Part shown: positions 8,228 to 18,286 of the stretch, in pieces
How the letters are laid out: every line of letters begins with the position of its first letter
How positions within the stretch are numbered: the first letter of the stretch is position 1
DNA from: Saprospiraceae bacterium
Lineage (GTDB): Bacteria > Bacteroidota > Bacteroidia > Chitinophagales > Saprospiraceae
Assembly (NCBI GenBank): GCA_016706365.1
Contig: JADJJU010000008.1
Location: forward strand, 1 to 64,000
Reading direction: 5' to 3'
Length of the DNA: 64,000 nucleotides
Made by a program: the position numbers and the translations under genes
Notes under the pieces: generated by a model
The model's input: only the letters and a program-made list of their open reading frames with translations
The model's database searches: none
What the model was told of the DNA's origin: nothing

Positions 8228-9964
8228 TTATTGCTTTACAATTTTAGTAGTATTGATTTGACCATCATGCGTTGTTATCCTTAACAAATAAAAGCCTGCT
8301 GGAAAATTTGAAAAATTGATTTGATTCTCAACATGTGTTCCAGGTTCAATTACCGACTGATAATGAACCGTCCCCAATAAATCCAACACCTGCATTGTAC
8401 TTTCTCTTGCAATTTCCTGATTAAGTCTCACATTCAATATTCCGCTGACCGGATTTGGAAAAACTTCAGTTTTGAAAAGTTTGGTAAAATTATCAGACTC
8501 AACATGGTTGTTAAAAGATCCGGGTAGCGTATTGGAAGTGGTTGTTGTAACTTGCACCTGATCAAATTCAACTGATGTTTGAGTCCTGTTATTAATACTT
8601 TCAGCAAAAAGCCCAAGATATATACATTCACTCATACTAATGGTTGTTGAAAATGCCTGGACCCAATTAACACCATTGATTGAAGTAAACCCTGTAAAAA
8701 CATTTCCTGTTCTTGTCAGTCTGAGCCATTTGTGCATAGGTCGATTTAATGTCATGAGGTTTTGGTTGCCTCCTGTAATCGTTCTTATTTCTCTAAAAAT
8801 AAGAGAAGTTAATTGGGTTTTCAATGCGGCTTTTTTTGAACCTGCTGTTAATAGTTCCTGAAGAAAGATTCCTCCCCAACCACCGCCGTCTATACTGAGT
8901 ACTCTGGCAGTGATACTCATATCGCCGCAAGCGGATTGGTATATTATATGTCTGTTGTCAGAATTTGGAACTCCATTCCCAAAGGATTGAATGTGAAAAG
9001 TGTCTGGATTTTCAGGAACACATTCTGAATACTGAGCTGAACCTGTGGATCCGCCAATCTGCTGGTTGTCCCAATTTGTTGAGATACAATTTTCTTGAAT
9101 TTCAATCAAAATTCTGCCTTCAGAACCAGCTCCTCCGACTCCAAAATATGGTACTCCCGGAACAGCCGAACCTCCTCCCAAACCACCTTCCGCCGAAAGT
9201 AGCCCACTATTGATTAGCGAATTTGTATTGATATAAATAGTTCCTCCAGAACCTCCTCCCCCTCCTCCACAATTTCCAGTTCCATCTGAACCGCCATTCC
9301 CACCTTTACATTCAATACTGCCAAGTGCACCAATAGTTATTCCTCCGCATGAATAAATAAAGACTATCCCCCCACCGGCTCCACCTCCACCGGCCCCACA
9401 GTTATATCCTCCGGAACCACCTCCACCCCCTGAACCACCATATGCTACTGTCAGTTCTGAATCTCCATATGCTGTACCGCCCAATCCATCCGCAACACTA
9501 GCAGAGGAACCATTGTTTGCATGTCCAGCTCCACCTCCACCGCTCCAGGCACTCCCCATGAATCCAGGCCCTTCGCCTAAACCATTTTGTCCATTGATAG
9601 GACCTGAACAACAAGAATATGAGCCATTTCCACCATTACTTCCACCTCCATTTGCAATTCCTCCTGTACCAAATGTGACAAAGGTTACTCCGTCGGTTCC
9701 ATTCCCTCCATTTGCCTTTATCGAACCATTTATTATTACTGGTCCAGAACAATAAATTACCAGAGCACCTGATCCGACAACATTGATTTCTACTCCTGCC
9801 GGTATATTAATCGATGTAAAATTATATGTTCCGGATGGAATATTCATATTCGCAGCTGGGGCATATACTCCATCTATTCCTGTTCCACAGGGGACTGACG
9901 GTCCCTGTGCGTTAATTGAGGATGCCAAACAAATTAGCAGTAAATACAAATAGTAGTGTCTCAT
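8228..9964 (-). CDS. Glycine-rich T9SS-secreted protein
   Basis: Encodes 578 residues with a signal peptide (LYLLLICLASSINAQ, cleavage after NAQ). Residues of about 70-290 are a strongly glycine-rich stretch with many GGGG blocks and scattered Cys, which I infer forms a repetitive beta structure. A beta-sandwich-like region follows (about 310-480; phrases such as INGVNWVQAFSTT resemble DUF1349/concanavalin-like domains). The end is a T9SS type A sorting domain (VFPNPVSGILNV through ...TTKIVKQ). It is therefore exported across the outer membrane by the Por system and probably attached to the surface. No catalytic motif is seen. It is monocistronic. Confidence 0.85.
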   Translation of the reverse strand: MRHYYLYLLLICLASSINAQGPSVPCGTGIDGVYAPAANMNIPSGTYNFTSINIPAGVEINVVGSGALVIYCSGPVIINGSIKANGGNGTDGVTFVTFGTGGIANGGGSNGGNGSYSCCSGPINGQNGLGEGPGFMGSAWSGGGGAGHANNGSSASVADGLGGTAYGDSELTVAYGGSGGGGGSGGYNCGAGGGGAGGGIVFIYSCGGITIGALGSIECKGGNGGSDGTGNCGGGGGGSGGTIYINTNSLINSGLLSAEGGLGGGSAVPGVPYFGVGGAGSEGRILIEIQENCISTNWDNQQIGGSTGSAQYSECVPENPDTFHIQSFGNGVPNSDNRHIIYQSACGDMSITARVLSIDGGGWGGIFLQELLTAGSKKAALKTQLTSLIFREIRTITGGNQNLMTLNRPMHKWLRLTRTGNVFTGFTSINGVNWVQAFSTTISMSECIYLGLFAESINNRTQTSVEFDQVQVTTTTSNTLPGSFNNHVESDNFTKLFKTEVFPNPVSGILNVRLNQEIARESTMQVLDLLGTVHYQSVIEPGTHVENQINFSNFPAGFYLLRITTHDGQINTTKIVKQ

Positions 9965-10231
9965 ATCGTCAAATTAAGATTAATAAATAAATTATTGGGG
10001 TTCAGTCAAAGGTTGATACCAGACAAATCTATAAACTCTTCATCTCTTTTTATCTAAATATTAAATAAAAATATCAGGTATACCTGACTTTCCTTTCCAA
10101 CTATAAAACTTTTCAGATCTATAATAAATATGCCTTAAACCCATATTCTTCAATCATAGAATTTATGAGTTTTATGTATCTGAAGGCACAAGTATTATTC
10201 TTGACAGCCAACACAGTTGAGAGTTCCACTT

Positions 10232-10366
10232 TCATATAAAAACCCTGATCTCATGCGCCTTGTAATTTTCCCTCAGTTCCTTAGGTGTGCAGCCTTTCCT
10301 CTTTTTAAATAAGCGGTTAAAATTTACGATATTATTGAATCGAAAAGCACAAGAAATAAACAAACA
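10232..10366 (-). pseudogene. C-terminal remnant of an AraC-family regulator
   Basis: On the minus strand the frame ending at the stop at 10232-10234 reads ISCAFRFNNIVNFNRLFKKR and then KGCTPKELRENYK. This is the second helix-turn-helix of the AraC/XylS DNA-binding domain (pattern GFxxxSNFNRxFKKxxGxTPxxYR). Nothing upstream of about 10360 continues the domain, and the SGNH-hydrolase gene starts on the opposite strand at 10367. So only about the last 40 residues survive. It is probably a deletion or rearrangement scar; an assembly join is the alternative. Confidence 0.6.
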
Positions 10367-11053
10367 ATGATGACCTTTCTAAAGAATTTCGGCTTGCTAA
10401 TTTCTTTAAATTTAAGTTTTATGTTTTTAAGCTCTGATATGCCTCTGAATAAAAAGAAGATACTTTTCTTCGGAGATTCAATCACTGAAATGGGAGTCAA
10501 TAAGGGGGGATATATTGCCAAAATAAATGACGCAATTTTAAAAGCAAATAAATCAGGTATATACGAATTACTGGGTGCAGGAATTGGTGGTAACAAAGTA
10601 TATGATCTTTACTTGCGTATAGAATCTGATGTCCTTGATAAAAAGCCGGATATCGTGCTGATCTATGTCGGAATCAATGATATTTGGCACAAAACTTCCG
10701 GCATTGGGACAGACATAGAAAAATACGAGCAATTCTACCGGGGCATCCTCAAAAAATTAATAGATAAGGGCATTACAGCAATCGTCTGTACTCCTGGTGT
10801 CATTGGTGAAAAACCTAACGATGCCAATCCCCAGGACGAAGACCTGAATGCTTACTCTGATATCATCAGAAAGCTATCGAAAGAATATCGAATTGAACTG
10901 GTTGATCTTCGAAATGCATTTGCAAAATATGAATCAGATCACAACTCCGAGAACCTTTTTCAGGGACTCCTGACAACGGATGGAGTACATCTTTCTGATG
11001 CGGGAAATCAAATGGTGGCGGATGAAATGTTGAAAATTCTTAAAATATTATGA
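10367..11053 (+). CDS. SGNH/GDSL hydrolase
   Basis: A 228-residue esterase/lipase-fold hydrolase with a hydrophobic N-terminus that may be a signal peptide. All SGNH blocks are present: block I FFGDSITEMG (nucleophile Ser), block II GAGIGGNKVYD (Gly), block III YVGINDIWH (Asn), and block V DGVHLSDAG (Asp and His). The family removes acyl groups from carbohydrates or lipids; I infer periplasmic or surface carbohydrate deacetylation. Its TGA stop overlaps the ATG of the next, also SGNH-type, gene by 4 bases, so the pair is translationally coupled. Confidence 0.88.
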   Translation: MMTFLKNFGLLISLNLSFMFLSSDMPLNKKKILFFGDSITEMGVNKGGYIAKINDAILKANKSGIYELLGAGIGGNKVYDLYLRIESDVLDKKPDIVLIYVGINDIWHKTSGIGTDIEKYEQFYRGILKKLIDKGITAIVCTPGVIGEKPNDANPQDEDLNAYSDIIRKLSKEYRIELVDLRNAFAKYESDHNSENLFQGLLTTDGVHLSDAGNQMVADEMLKILKIL

Positions 11054-12142
11054 ATACGTTTGCCACAATCATTTTTTCAATATTCTTCTTATCCTTACTC
11101 TCAGGATGCAAAGGACCTGCCTTAGATTCAGATTCCCATAACAACTCCTTCAAAGCGAATCACCCTAATATTTTCTACAGTGGCAGACATGTCGCAGATA
11201 GTTCAGGTCATGTTAAAACCTGGCAACCGGGGCAATTTTTCAAGATAAAATTCAAGGGAAAAAAATGTGAAATAATCATCCTGGATGAAGTAAAGTATGG
11301 TTCACATCACAATTATTTACACCTCGTTTTGAATGGAAATGAAAAAAAGAATTCAGTTAAAAACTAAAAGAGATACGATCCTTGTCGATAGCGGCCTCAA
11401 TGATTCTGAGCATGAATTAATTGTCTATAAAGCTACCGAAGCATATATTGGATATATAGAATTGGAAAGTATTCTATGTGATTCTCTATTTCTACAAGAG
11501 CCTTTTAGCGGGCCAAGGATTGAGTTCATCGGTAACTCAATCACATGCGGAGCAGGAAGCGACCCGTCTGCTATTCCTTGCGGACAAGCACAGTGGCATG
11601 ATCAGCATAATTCATATTCCTCCTATCCATCCATTATCACGCGAGCACTGGGCGCGGATAGTCAACTTTCCTGTGTTTCAGGTATAGGATTGATGCACTC
11701 TTGCTGCAACATGGAGATTTTGATGCCTACTGTGTATCACTCTTCCAATATGCTGGAAGGCTCTCCAACATGGAATTTCAATCAATTTACCCCGGACATT
11801 ATCAGCATTTGCCTCGGTCAGAATGATGGCATTCAGGAGGAACAAGCATTCGTTTCAAATTATAAAAGCTTCATTAAAGACTTACACGAAATCCATCCGG
11901 ATGCTAAAATAATATTACTGTCCAGTCCTATGGCCGATCCTGCTTTGCGAACTTTTCAGCGAAAAGTACTGACCAAAATTGCCTCAGAATCCGGGACTGA
12001 AATTCAAATGGATATCCCTATTCACATTTTTGAAAAATCGTATGTGGCCGGTTGTGACTACCACCCGGATTTGCAGGATCATCAACAAATCGCGGCTGAA
12101 CTATTACCCAAATTTCAAAATATTTTGAGTAATTCCATGTGA
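11050..12142 (+). CDS. CE2-like SGNH acetylesterase lipoprotein (frameshifted)
   Basis: The first 105 codons encode a lipoprotein signal (FLSLLSGCKG, lipobox Cys) and a small beta domain (YSGRHV...WQPGQFFKIKFKGKKCEIII), as in the N-terminal domain of carbohydrate esterase family 2. The catalytic part follows in another frame: IEFIGNSITCG (block I), SGIGLMHS, ICLGQNDGI (block III) and DYHPDLQDH (block V). The two frames meet in the A7 run at 11342-11348. Removing one A gives an uninterrupted NGNEKRIQLKTKRD. I infer one protein of about 360 residues, a secreted or outer-membrane-anchored sugar acetylesterase, coupled by a 4-base overlap to the hydrolase before it. Confidence 0.75.
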
Positions 12143-12295
12143 CAGTCTGGAGAATTAAAATCATATAGTCGAAGCAGACAGGACAAGGGGACCCTGGTCA
12201 GATACTGTCATCAAAGCTTGTGGATTAATTGCGCGAGATTATCTGCTAAAATATTACTTTCCGGATTACTGCATAAAAAGTAGATTCTAAAGTAA

Positions 12296-13933
12296 TCAAC
12301 TCAAATACTTACCTACTATCGGCATTCTGCGGCCCATACCAAATGCTTTGGATGAGACTCTCAATACCGGAGCAGTCTGATGCCGTTTGAACTCATTTGT
12401 ATTCACCAATTTCAGCACTCTTCTCACAGTGGCTTCATCGAATCCATTGGCAATTATATCACCCGGACCTTGTCTCAATTCTATGTATTCATATAAAATT
12501 TCATCCAACAGTGGATAAGGAGGGAGGCTATCGCTGTCCTTTTGACCAGGTCTGAGTTCAGCCGAAGGAGGTTTTGAAATGGTGTTTTGAGGAATCAATT
12601 CCATTTCTTTATTAATATTTTCTGCCAATGCATATACCTCCATTTTATAGACATCTCCCAGCACAGATAATCCTCCGCACATATCGCCATAAAGTGTTCC
12701 ATAGCCCACTGCCATTTCACTCTTGTTCGTTGTATTCAGAAGGATGTAACCCCATTTATTGCTAAGAGCCATCAGGATCATACCCCTGTTTCTTGCTTGT
12801 ATATTCTCTTCCGTGACATCAAATGGCTTGCCTTCAAATAATGGATTTAGTAAATCCAGATATGGCTCATAGACAGACTTGATAGGTACTATATCGTATC
12901 GAATACCCAGATTTTTGGCCAATGATACAGCATCATCCACACTATGACCGCTTGAAAACGAACTGGGCATCATCACTCCTCTCACGTTCTCTGCCCCAAG
13001 TGCTTCTACAGCTAAGGCGCAAGTCAGAGCAGAATCGATTCCACCAGAAAGACCCAGTATAGCTTTTTTCAATCCCAACTTTTCAAAATAGCCTTTAATT
13101 CCACAGACCAGAGCTTGCCTGATTAAAGTAATTTTATCCTTCACCTGCTCTCCCGGTCCCTGAGAACTTGTTACTTGTGCTAATTGATAATGTCGAACGC
13201 AGCTTTCAAAATACGGCATTTCATCCCATACTTTGGCATCTGCTGACATGACTACTGATCCTCCATCAAATAGTATTTCAGTTTGAGCACCTACCTGATT
13301 TACATAGAAAAAAGGAACCTTATATCTCTCTACATTAGTCCGGAGTATATTGAGCCTGTTTACAGAATGATTCCATGCAAAAGGAGATGCTGATAGATTC
13401 AATACAAAATCCGGATTTTGGAGAATGAGCACATCCATAGGACAATTGATATACAATGGATTTTCATTCCCAATATTCCAGATGTCTTCACAAATTGTTA
13501 TCGCAATTCGTTTCCCTTTAAATTCGACTATTTTAAACTCATTACCCGGCTCAAAATATCTATACTCGTCAAACACATCATAGGTAGGCAATAAACATTT
13601 ATGGTAAGTATGAAGAATTTTACCCTCATATAAAAACACAGCAGAATTATACAAATCCTTTCCTTCGGGCTGAGGATTAACTACAGGTACACCAAGCACT
13701 ATTCCGATATCATGAGAATGAGTGGCAATTTGTTCCAACGCCAGCTTACATCGCCTGATAAAATCTTCAAATTCAAGAAAATCCCTGGGGGGGTATCCAC
13801 AGATACTCAGTTCACTAAAGCAAATAAGCTCAGAACCAACTTTTTTTGCTTCAGCTACAGCAGTTAATATTTTGCTGGTATTTCCTTCAAAATCTCCAAT
13901 GATAAAATCCAGTTGCGCCAGTGTTATCTGCAT
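12296..13933 (-). CDS. nadE: Glutamine-dependent NAD+ synthetase
   Basis: Makes NAD+ from deamido-NAD+, ATP and glutamine in the cytoplasm. The N-terminal nitrilase-type glutaminase (about residues 1-250) shows the Glu-Lys-Cys triad in FSELSICGYPP, HKCLLPTYDVFDEYRYF and ITICEDIWN. The C-terminal ATP-pyrophosphatase domain starts with GLSGGIDSALT and includes the NTTNKSEMAVGYGTLYGDMCGG loop. I start it at the ATG at 13933 (MQITLAQLDFIIGDFEGN), giving 545 residues; in-frame ATGs upstream add no family sequence. It is monocistronic. Confidence 0.96.
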   Translation of the reverse strand: MQITLAQLDFIIGDFEGNTSKILTAVAEAKKVGSELICFSELSICGYPPRDFLEFEDFIRRCKLALEQIATHSHDIGIVLGVPVVNPQPEGKDLYNSAVFLYEGKILHTYHKCLLPTYDVFDEYRYFEPGNEFKIVEFKGKRIAITICEDIWNIGNENPLYINCPMDVLILQNPDFVLNLSASPFAWNHSVNRLNILRTNVERYKVPFFYVNQVGAQTEILFDGGSVVMSADAKVWDEMPYFESCVRHYQLAQVTSSQGPGEQVKDKITLIRQALVCGIKGYFEKLGLKKAILGLSGGIDSALTCALAVEALGAENVRGVMMPSSFSSGHSVDDAVSLAKNLGIRYDIVPIKSVYEPYLDLLNPLFEGKPFDVTEENIQARNRGMILMALSNKWGYILLNTTNKSEMAVGYGTLYGDMCGGLSVLGDVYKMEVYALAENINKEMELIPQNTISKPPSAELRPGQKDSDSLPPYPLLDEILYEYIELRQGPGDIIANGFDEATVRRVLKLVNTNEFKRHQTAPVLRVSSKAFGMGRRMPIVGKYLS

Positions 13934-13973
13934 CTTAAACTCCATTTTTTCAGGCAGTATCGCCAATGTTGCA

Positions 13974-13981
13974 CAAAGGTA
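13974..13981 (-). promoter_or_regulatory. Putative nadE promoter -7 box
   Basis: TACCTTTG on the minus strand fits TAnnTTTG and lies about 40 bases before the chosen nadE ATG. No clear -33 TTTG is seen. Confidence 0.4.
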
Positions 13982-14530
13982 ATCATTACTTGTTCGTCTT
14001 TTATTCGATTTGCTGAGCTTAGTCTGTCAGAATTCTTTAATTATTGATAAAATTTTAAAGGGAAATTTTCTCAAAATCATCCCACCTGTTATGAACACTT
14101 CAATGTTGAGCAATTACTACATTAAGCTTTGAAAATTAGGTTCTTACACAGATTCTTACTATAGATTTCAAGTTATAAATATTCATTCAATACGTTTATT
14201 GTTGGTTGAAAATCATCATACTGCCAGGAGTTTTTATTTAAAATAATGCCAAAAAAACGTTTGTTTTATAAAAAAATGTCCCATTTTTGCCGCCACAGGT
14301 TATCATACATTGGAATTATATGCATGTATTTATTTGATAACCAGCCAATTGCGGTTCTAATTCTAAATCAGAACTCATCTCTTTTCAAATGCTTTGTTTT
14401 TGCTATCACTAAGATGGAATGTTATTGTAATAGCATCCATGGCATGTGATATTTCTATTCATTAATTTCTAATCAACTCAGTCATATTGATTTATCAATT
14501 TGAATTTTTAATTTTTTAAACCACAACAAC
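13982..14530. other. AT-rich spacer between nadE and the barrel gene
   Basis: This 550-base, AT-rich region separates the divergent nadE and outer-membrane barrel genes. The only sizeable open frame (14246-14449, plus strand) has no recognisable features, signal peptide or neighbour linkage, and I do not call it. The region probably holds the promoters of both genes and possibly an untranslated leader for the barrel gene. Confidence 0.4.
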
Positions 14531-15128
14531 ATGAAAAGGTATTTACTATTTATTGCATTTATTGCATTTTCTATGAGTTCGGCAAATGCACAATTTGAGG
14601 CCGGCAAATTATTTGGCGGAGCTAATTTGGGTTATGCTAGTCCAATTGGTGATTTTTCCGAATATGCTAAAGGAGGCCTTGCATACAATTTACTTGCAGG
14701 CTACCAATTTACTGAAAAACTTAGTGCGGGAATTGAATATTCAAGTGCAGTTACTGTGGCTTTGGATGTGGAAGGCGGAAGCGGCTTTTTTAGGTCTTAC
14801 AGCTTACGGCTTGAATGCTTTTGTAGTTAAAGGCTGGTACAAGTTTATGACCGGTAATTTCAAACCTTATGTAGGGCTGGGAGTTGGACTTGCCAATGTT
14901 GCTGAGCCTACAATCATTATTAATAATGTAGAAACAGAAGGTGCAAGCAGATTAGGACTTGGCGCTAATGCCGAGCTGGGTTTCACAATTGCTGGCTTCA
15001 ATGTTTCTTACAGCTTTAATATAAATGGAAAAACACCAAGTGCAGAGGAATCTGTTTTAAATATCGAATCAGCTGATTTATCAGTTTCGTATCACAGATT
15101 TGCTTTAGGATATATCTACAATTTCTAA
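14531..15128 (+). CDS. Outer-membrane beta-barrel protein (frameshifted)
   Basis: The N-terminus is a signal peptide ending SSANAQ. It is followed by alternating amphipathic strands typical of an OmpX/OmpA-like eight-stranded barrel (FGGANLGYASPIGDFSEY, YNLLAGYQFTEKLSAGIEY). The frame breaks in the T6 run at 14786-14791. Removing one T joins it to GLTAYGLNAFVVKGWYKF and on to the C-terminal ...YHRFALGYIYNF, whose terminal aromatic residue is typical of barrels. The rebuilt protein is about 198 residues. A strong terminator follows at once. The function is probably structural; no ligand can be inferred. Confidence 0.75.
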
Positions 15129-15137
15129 TTTAATTGA

Positions 15138-15168
15138 AAAGCCGGGATCAACGGTCCCGGCTTTCTCT
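15138..15168 (+). terminator. Rho-independent terminator after the barrel gene
   Basis: A 10-base stem AAAGCCGGGA/TCCCGGCTTT with a 7-base loop lies ten bases after the stop codon, followed by TCTCTCC. It could work in both directions. Confidence 0.75.
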
Positions 15169-15265
15169 CCTATTTTTTTCCTGGACACAAATGAATATCC
15201 TTCTGGAAAAATAGCTGAAATTGCATTCAAGTATTAATTTCAGGTATTTATTTGTGGCCTCCTGC

Positions 15266-18247
15266 ATGTTAAGATTGTTCTTTTTCCTTTTGGTATTGTT
15301 CAGTGGGCTTCCAGGGCAGGCTCAGGATTTTTCTATGAGAAAATTCACCACGCAGGAAGGGCTGGTAAACAATAATATTACATGTCTCTTTCAGGACAGC
15401 AGAGGCTATCTATGGATTGGCACTGAAGCTGGAATTAGCAGGTTTAATGGAGAAGAATTAAAAAATTTCAGTCTCAGAAATGGACTTCCTGATCAGCAAA
15501 TAAACGGAATCACAGAAGATAGTCGCGGTGATATATGGGTAATAGCCCGGAATGGATTAGCTTGTTTTGATGGAGCTACATGGTATAAGTACAGCTGTAA
15601 AAACTTTTGTGAATTTATTGGAGAATGTAAGATGGGATTCGATGCCCATGGAAATTTACATATAAGTAACAATGGTCAGTTGTTTGGGTTAATAAATGAA
15701 AAACTTCAGCTTAGTCCACTTTTCAAAAACACGCTCAATGATACTTTGGCTGCTCAATATCATTATGATAAATGGGAGGATAAATGGCTTGTCATACAGG
15801 ATGGCAAATTATTAATATTTCGGGATAAGGTTCTTCTTGATACCCTCCAAATGGACGCATCATTTTCCAAAAAAGGTAAAATCGAGTTTTTGAATATCTA
15901 TGGACACACTTACATCACCCATTCATATAACGACATCAAGGAATATTTTGCATTTCAGGGCAATAGATTAGAGCTTCTCGCAGATATCAGGCATGGTAGT
16001 CCGCGTATAATATCCGCATTCCAGCATCCCTATGTTATTTCTTCCGGAGGCCAAATTTTTCGCTACAATGATGAATTAAATGAACTGGTTAAGCTTTATC
16101 AGAATCCTGAACCAGATATCGCCGGAGATTTTATTATATCTTACGGGAGAGCTTTTTTCTTCGCCGGCAACGACGGCTTTTATCAGTTTTTTGGAGAAGC
16201 ATTCAAGAATTATGAAGGAGTACCGAATACCTGGATGCTGGCACTGGGACAAAACGATACAATATTTGCCGGTGGTTATTTTCCTTCCAAACTCTATAAA
16301 GTGAAGGACAACTATACGCATGAAGTTGCTTTGAATTCAGTTTATAATGAGATCAACCAACGCCTCAAAAAACAGCTAAATCATTATTCATTTTACCCGG
16401 GCGGATCTTTTATGGATAATGTAGGATACTTCCCATTTTCAGATGGAGTTATGGAATATAAATCCGGCCACATAAAGCCAATTTTTTCTGAACCCGCCGG
16501 ACCTACAGTAATGACTCATGCCGATAAAGTACGAAAAGTGATCGTCTGTGGGGTAACTAATGGTATAATGGTAATAAAAGATGGCAAGGTGATTGAAACT
16601 TTGGGGCAGGAGAATGGTATCCATTCAAATAAGTACATCATTAGTATTGCCCAGGATAAAAAAAACAGGTATTGGCTGGGCAGTAATAGTGGTCTGACCT
16701 GTTACGATCCTGATCTAAAAAAAGTCATTTACAATTTCACAAATGCCAGTCATCCGACACATATTAAAGGAGGCGTAGTTTCCATGACTCATGACAATCA
16801 AGGTAGATTATGGTTGGGAACAGCCAGTGGCTTATGCATCCTGGATGAAATAAATGATAGCCTTATTTCTGTAACCAGAAATGAAATGCCTATTTATTGC
16901 AGTTCTTTAACCCATACTGATGATGGATATTTATTGATCGGTAACCCGGAAGGGCTCTACCAGTTTGATTACAATACATACTTTGAAAAAGGAATCATAA
17001 GATATAAAATATTTAACCGGGCTTCCGGATTTCTTGGAGAAGACACCGTCAATTCAATGGTAAAGGATAGTTCAGGAAACATTTGGATAGGATGCATTGA
17101 TAATTTGGTCAAATTCAAGCCGCAAATAGACCCATTTTTATCTCTGGAATTGAAGCCTGTTATTCAAAATGTTAACGGTATTAAAATTGGGTTCAATTCT
17201 ATTTCTGGTCCCATAGTAATCACAGACAATAAAATCAGCATTGTATATGAAGCTGTCGGACATTACAGACCATCAACCACAGAATTTGCGTACAAGCTTG
17301 AAGGTCATGACAAAGAGTGGAATAACTGGACCACCTTCCGATATTCACTGTATGAAAATTTACCCAATGGAAATTATATTTTCAGAGTAAAGGCCAAATC
17401 CATGATGGCCGGATGGTCAGAGCTGCCAATAGCCAGCATTCCAATCCGAATTTCAGCGCCATTCAAAAACTGGCCAACATTTCCGTACTATGTTGCAGCA
17501 ATCTTTACGTTGATTTTATTCGCAATTGTGTTCTTAATAAGTTTGTACAGAAGAGCTGCTTCCAAACAAATTAGGCTCGAAAAAGAAGCGAGGTTCTTAA
17601 GAGTGCAGGCTTTGCAAGCTCAAATGAATCCACATTTTGTGTTCAATGTACTTGCTTCTGTTCAAAATCTGGTCATGAAAAATGATACCAAACTCGCAGG
17701 TCAATATTTAGCAGAATTTGGAACCATGATTCGTCAATTCCTGAACGCATCAGTAGCCGGAAACTCATTGGATGAATACGATACCAACCAAACGATTCCC
17801 CTGAAGGAGGAAATAAGTCTGATCAATACCTTCGTGCACCTTGAACAATTCAACTATCCGGACCGGTTTGATTACTTCCTTGAAATTGAGGATGGTTTCA
17901 ATTTGGAAGAATATAGTATTCCGCCAATGATTGTTCAGCCATTTGTGGAAAATGCTATCAAATACGGGCTACTTTACAGCGGTTCTAACAATGGAAGATT
18001 ACAACTTAAGATAATGAAAATCTCAGAGTACGGCTTTGAAATAAATATCTCTGATAACGGGATTGGCAGAGCAGCAATTAAAGAATTCCAAAGCAAGACA
18101 GTAAAAACATACAAATCACTGGGAGGTGATCTTGCACATGAAAGAATCAGAATCCTGAATCAAATGGGACATAAAATTAATCTGGAAATCAGGGATAATC
18201 CTGAAGGAGGAACCATTGTCACTCTAACATTCTATGAATTGCAGTGA
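15266..18247 (+). CDS. Propeller-sensor histidine kinase (LytS-like His_kinase)
   Basis: A large membrane sensor kinase. After a signal peptide (FFFLLVLFSGLPGQAQ) come two-component regulator propeller repeats of the type NxITCLFQDSRGYLWIGTEAGISRFNG, forming a periplasmic beta-propeller up to about residue 625. A YYY-type beta-sandwich (about 640-725) and one membrane helix (about 740-763, YYVAAIFTLILFAIVFLISLY) follow. The cytoplasmic part is His_kinase (PF06580) type, with the phosphoacceptor in QAQMNPHFVFNVLASVQNL near residue 790. The ATPase part shows NAIKYG and DNGIGRAA. I start it at the ATG at 15266, which leaves an intact signal peptide; a TTG at 15221 is possible. No LytTR response regulator adjoins it, so its partner must be encoded elsewhere. 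Confidence 0.9.
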   Translation: MLRLFFFLLVLFSGLPGQAQDFSMRKFTTQEGLVNNNITCLFQDSRGYLWIGTEAGISRFNGEELKNFSLRNGLPDQQINGITEDSRGDIWVIARNGLACFDGATWYKYSCKNFCEFIGECKMGFDAHGNLHISNNGQLFGLINEKLQLSPLFKNTLNDTLAAQYHYDKWEDKWLVIQDGKLLIFRDKVLLDTLQMDASFSKKGKIEFLNIYGHTYITHSYNDIKEYFAFQGNRLELLADIRHGSPRIISAFQHPYVISSGGQIFRYNDELNELVKLYQNPEPDIAGDFIISYGRAFFFAGNDGFYQFFGEAFKNYEGVPNTWMLALGQNDTIFAGGYFPSKLYKVKDNYTHEVALNSVYNEINQRLKKQLNHYSFYPGGSFMDNVGYFPFSDGVMEYKSGHIKPIFSEPAGPTVMTHADKVRKVIVCGVTNGIMVIKDGKVIETLGQENGIHSNKYIISIAQDKKNRYWLGSNSGLTCYDPDLKKVIYNFTNASHPTHIKGGVVSMTHDNQGRLWLGTASGLCILDEINDSLISVTRNEMPIYCSSLTHTDDGYLLIGNPEGLYQFDYNTYFEKGIIRYKIFNRASGFLGEDTVNSMVKDSSGNIWIGCIDNLVKFKPQIDPFLSLELKPVIQNVNGIKIGFNSISGPIVITDNKISIVYEAVGHYRPSTTEFAYKLEGHDKEWNNWTTFRYSLYENLPNGNYIFRVKAKSMMAGWSELPIASIPIRISAPFKNWPTFPYYVAAIFTLILFAIVFLISLYRRAASKQIRLEKEARFLRVQALQAQMNPHFVFNVLASVQNLVMKNDTKLAGQYLAEFGTMIRQFLNASVAGNSLDEYDTNQTIPLKEEISLINTFVHLEQFNYPDRFDYFLEIEDGFNLEEYSIPPMIVQPFVENAIKYGLLYSGSNNGRLQLKIMKISEYGFEINISDNGIGRAAIKEFQSKTVKTYKSLGGDLAHERIRILNQMGHKINLEIRDNPEGGTIVTLTFYELQ

Positions 18248-18286
18248 ACTTCTCAGGTTTGTTTATGAGAACTAATCAGAGGTTAT

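Noticed and set aside
10324..10596. 90-codon minus-strand open frame
   Set aside because: It lies mostly antisense to the SGNH-hydrolase gene and in a different frame from the AraC remnant.
14246..14449. 67-codon open frame between nadE and the barrel gene
   Set aside because: No homology features, no signal peptide, odd Cys/aromatic composition, in an AT-rich spacer likely to hold promoters.
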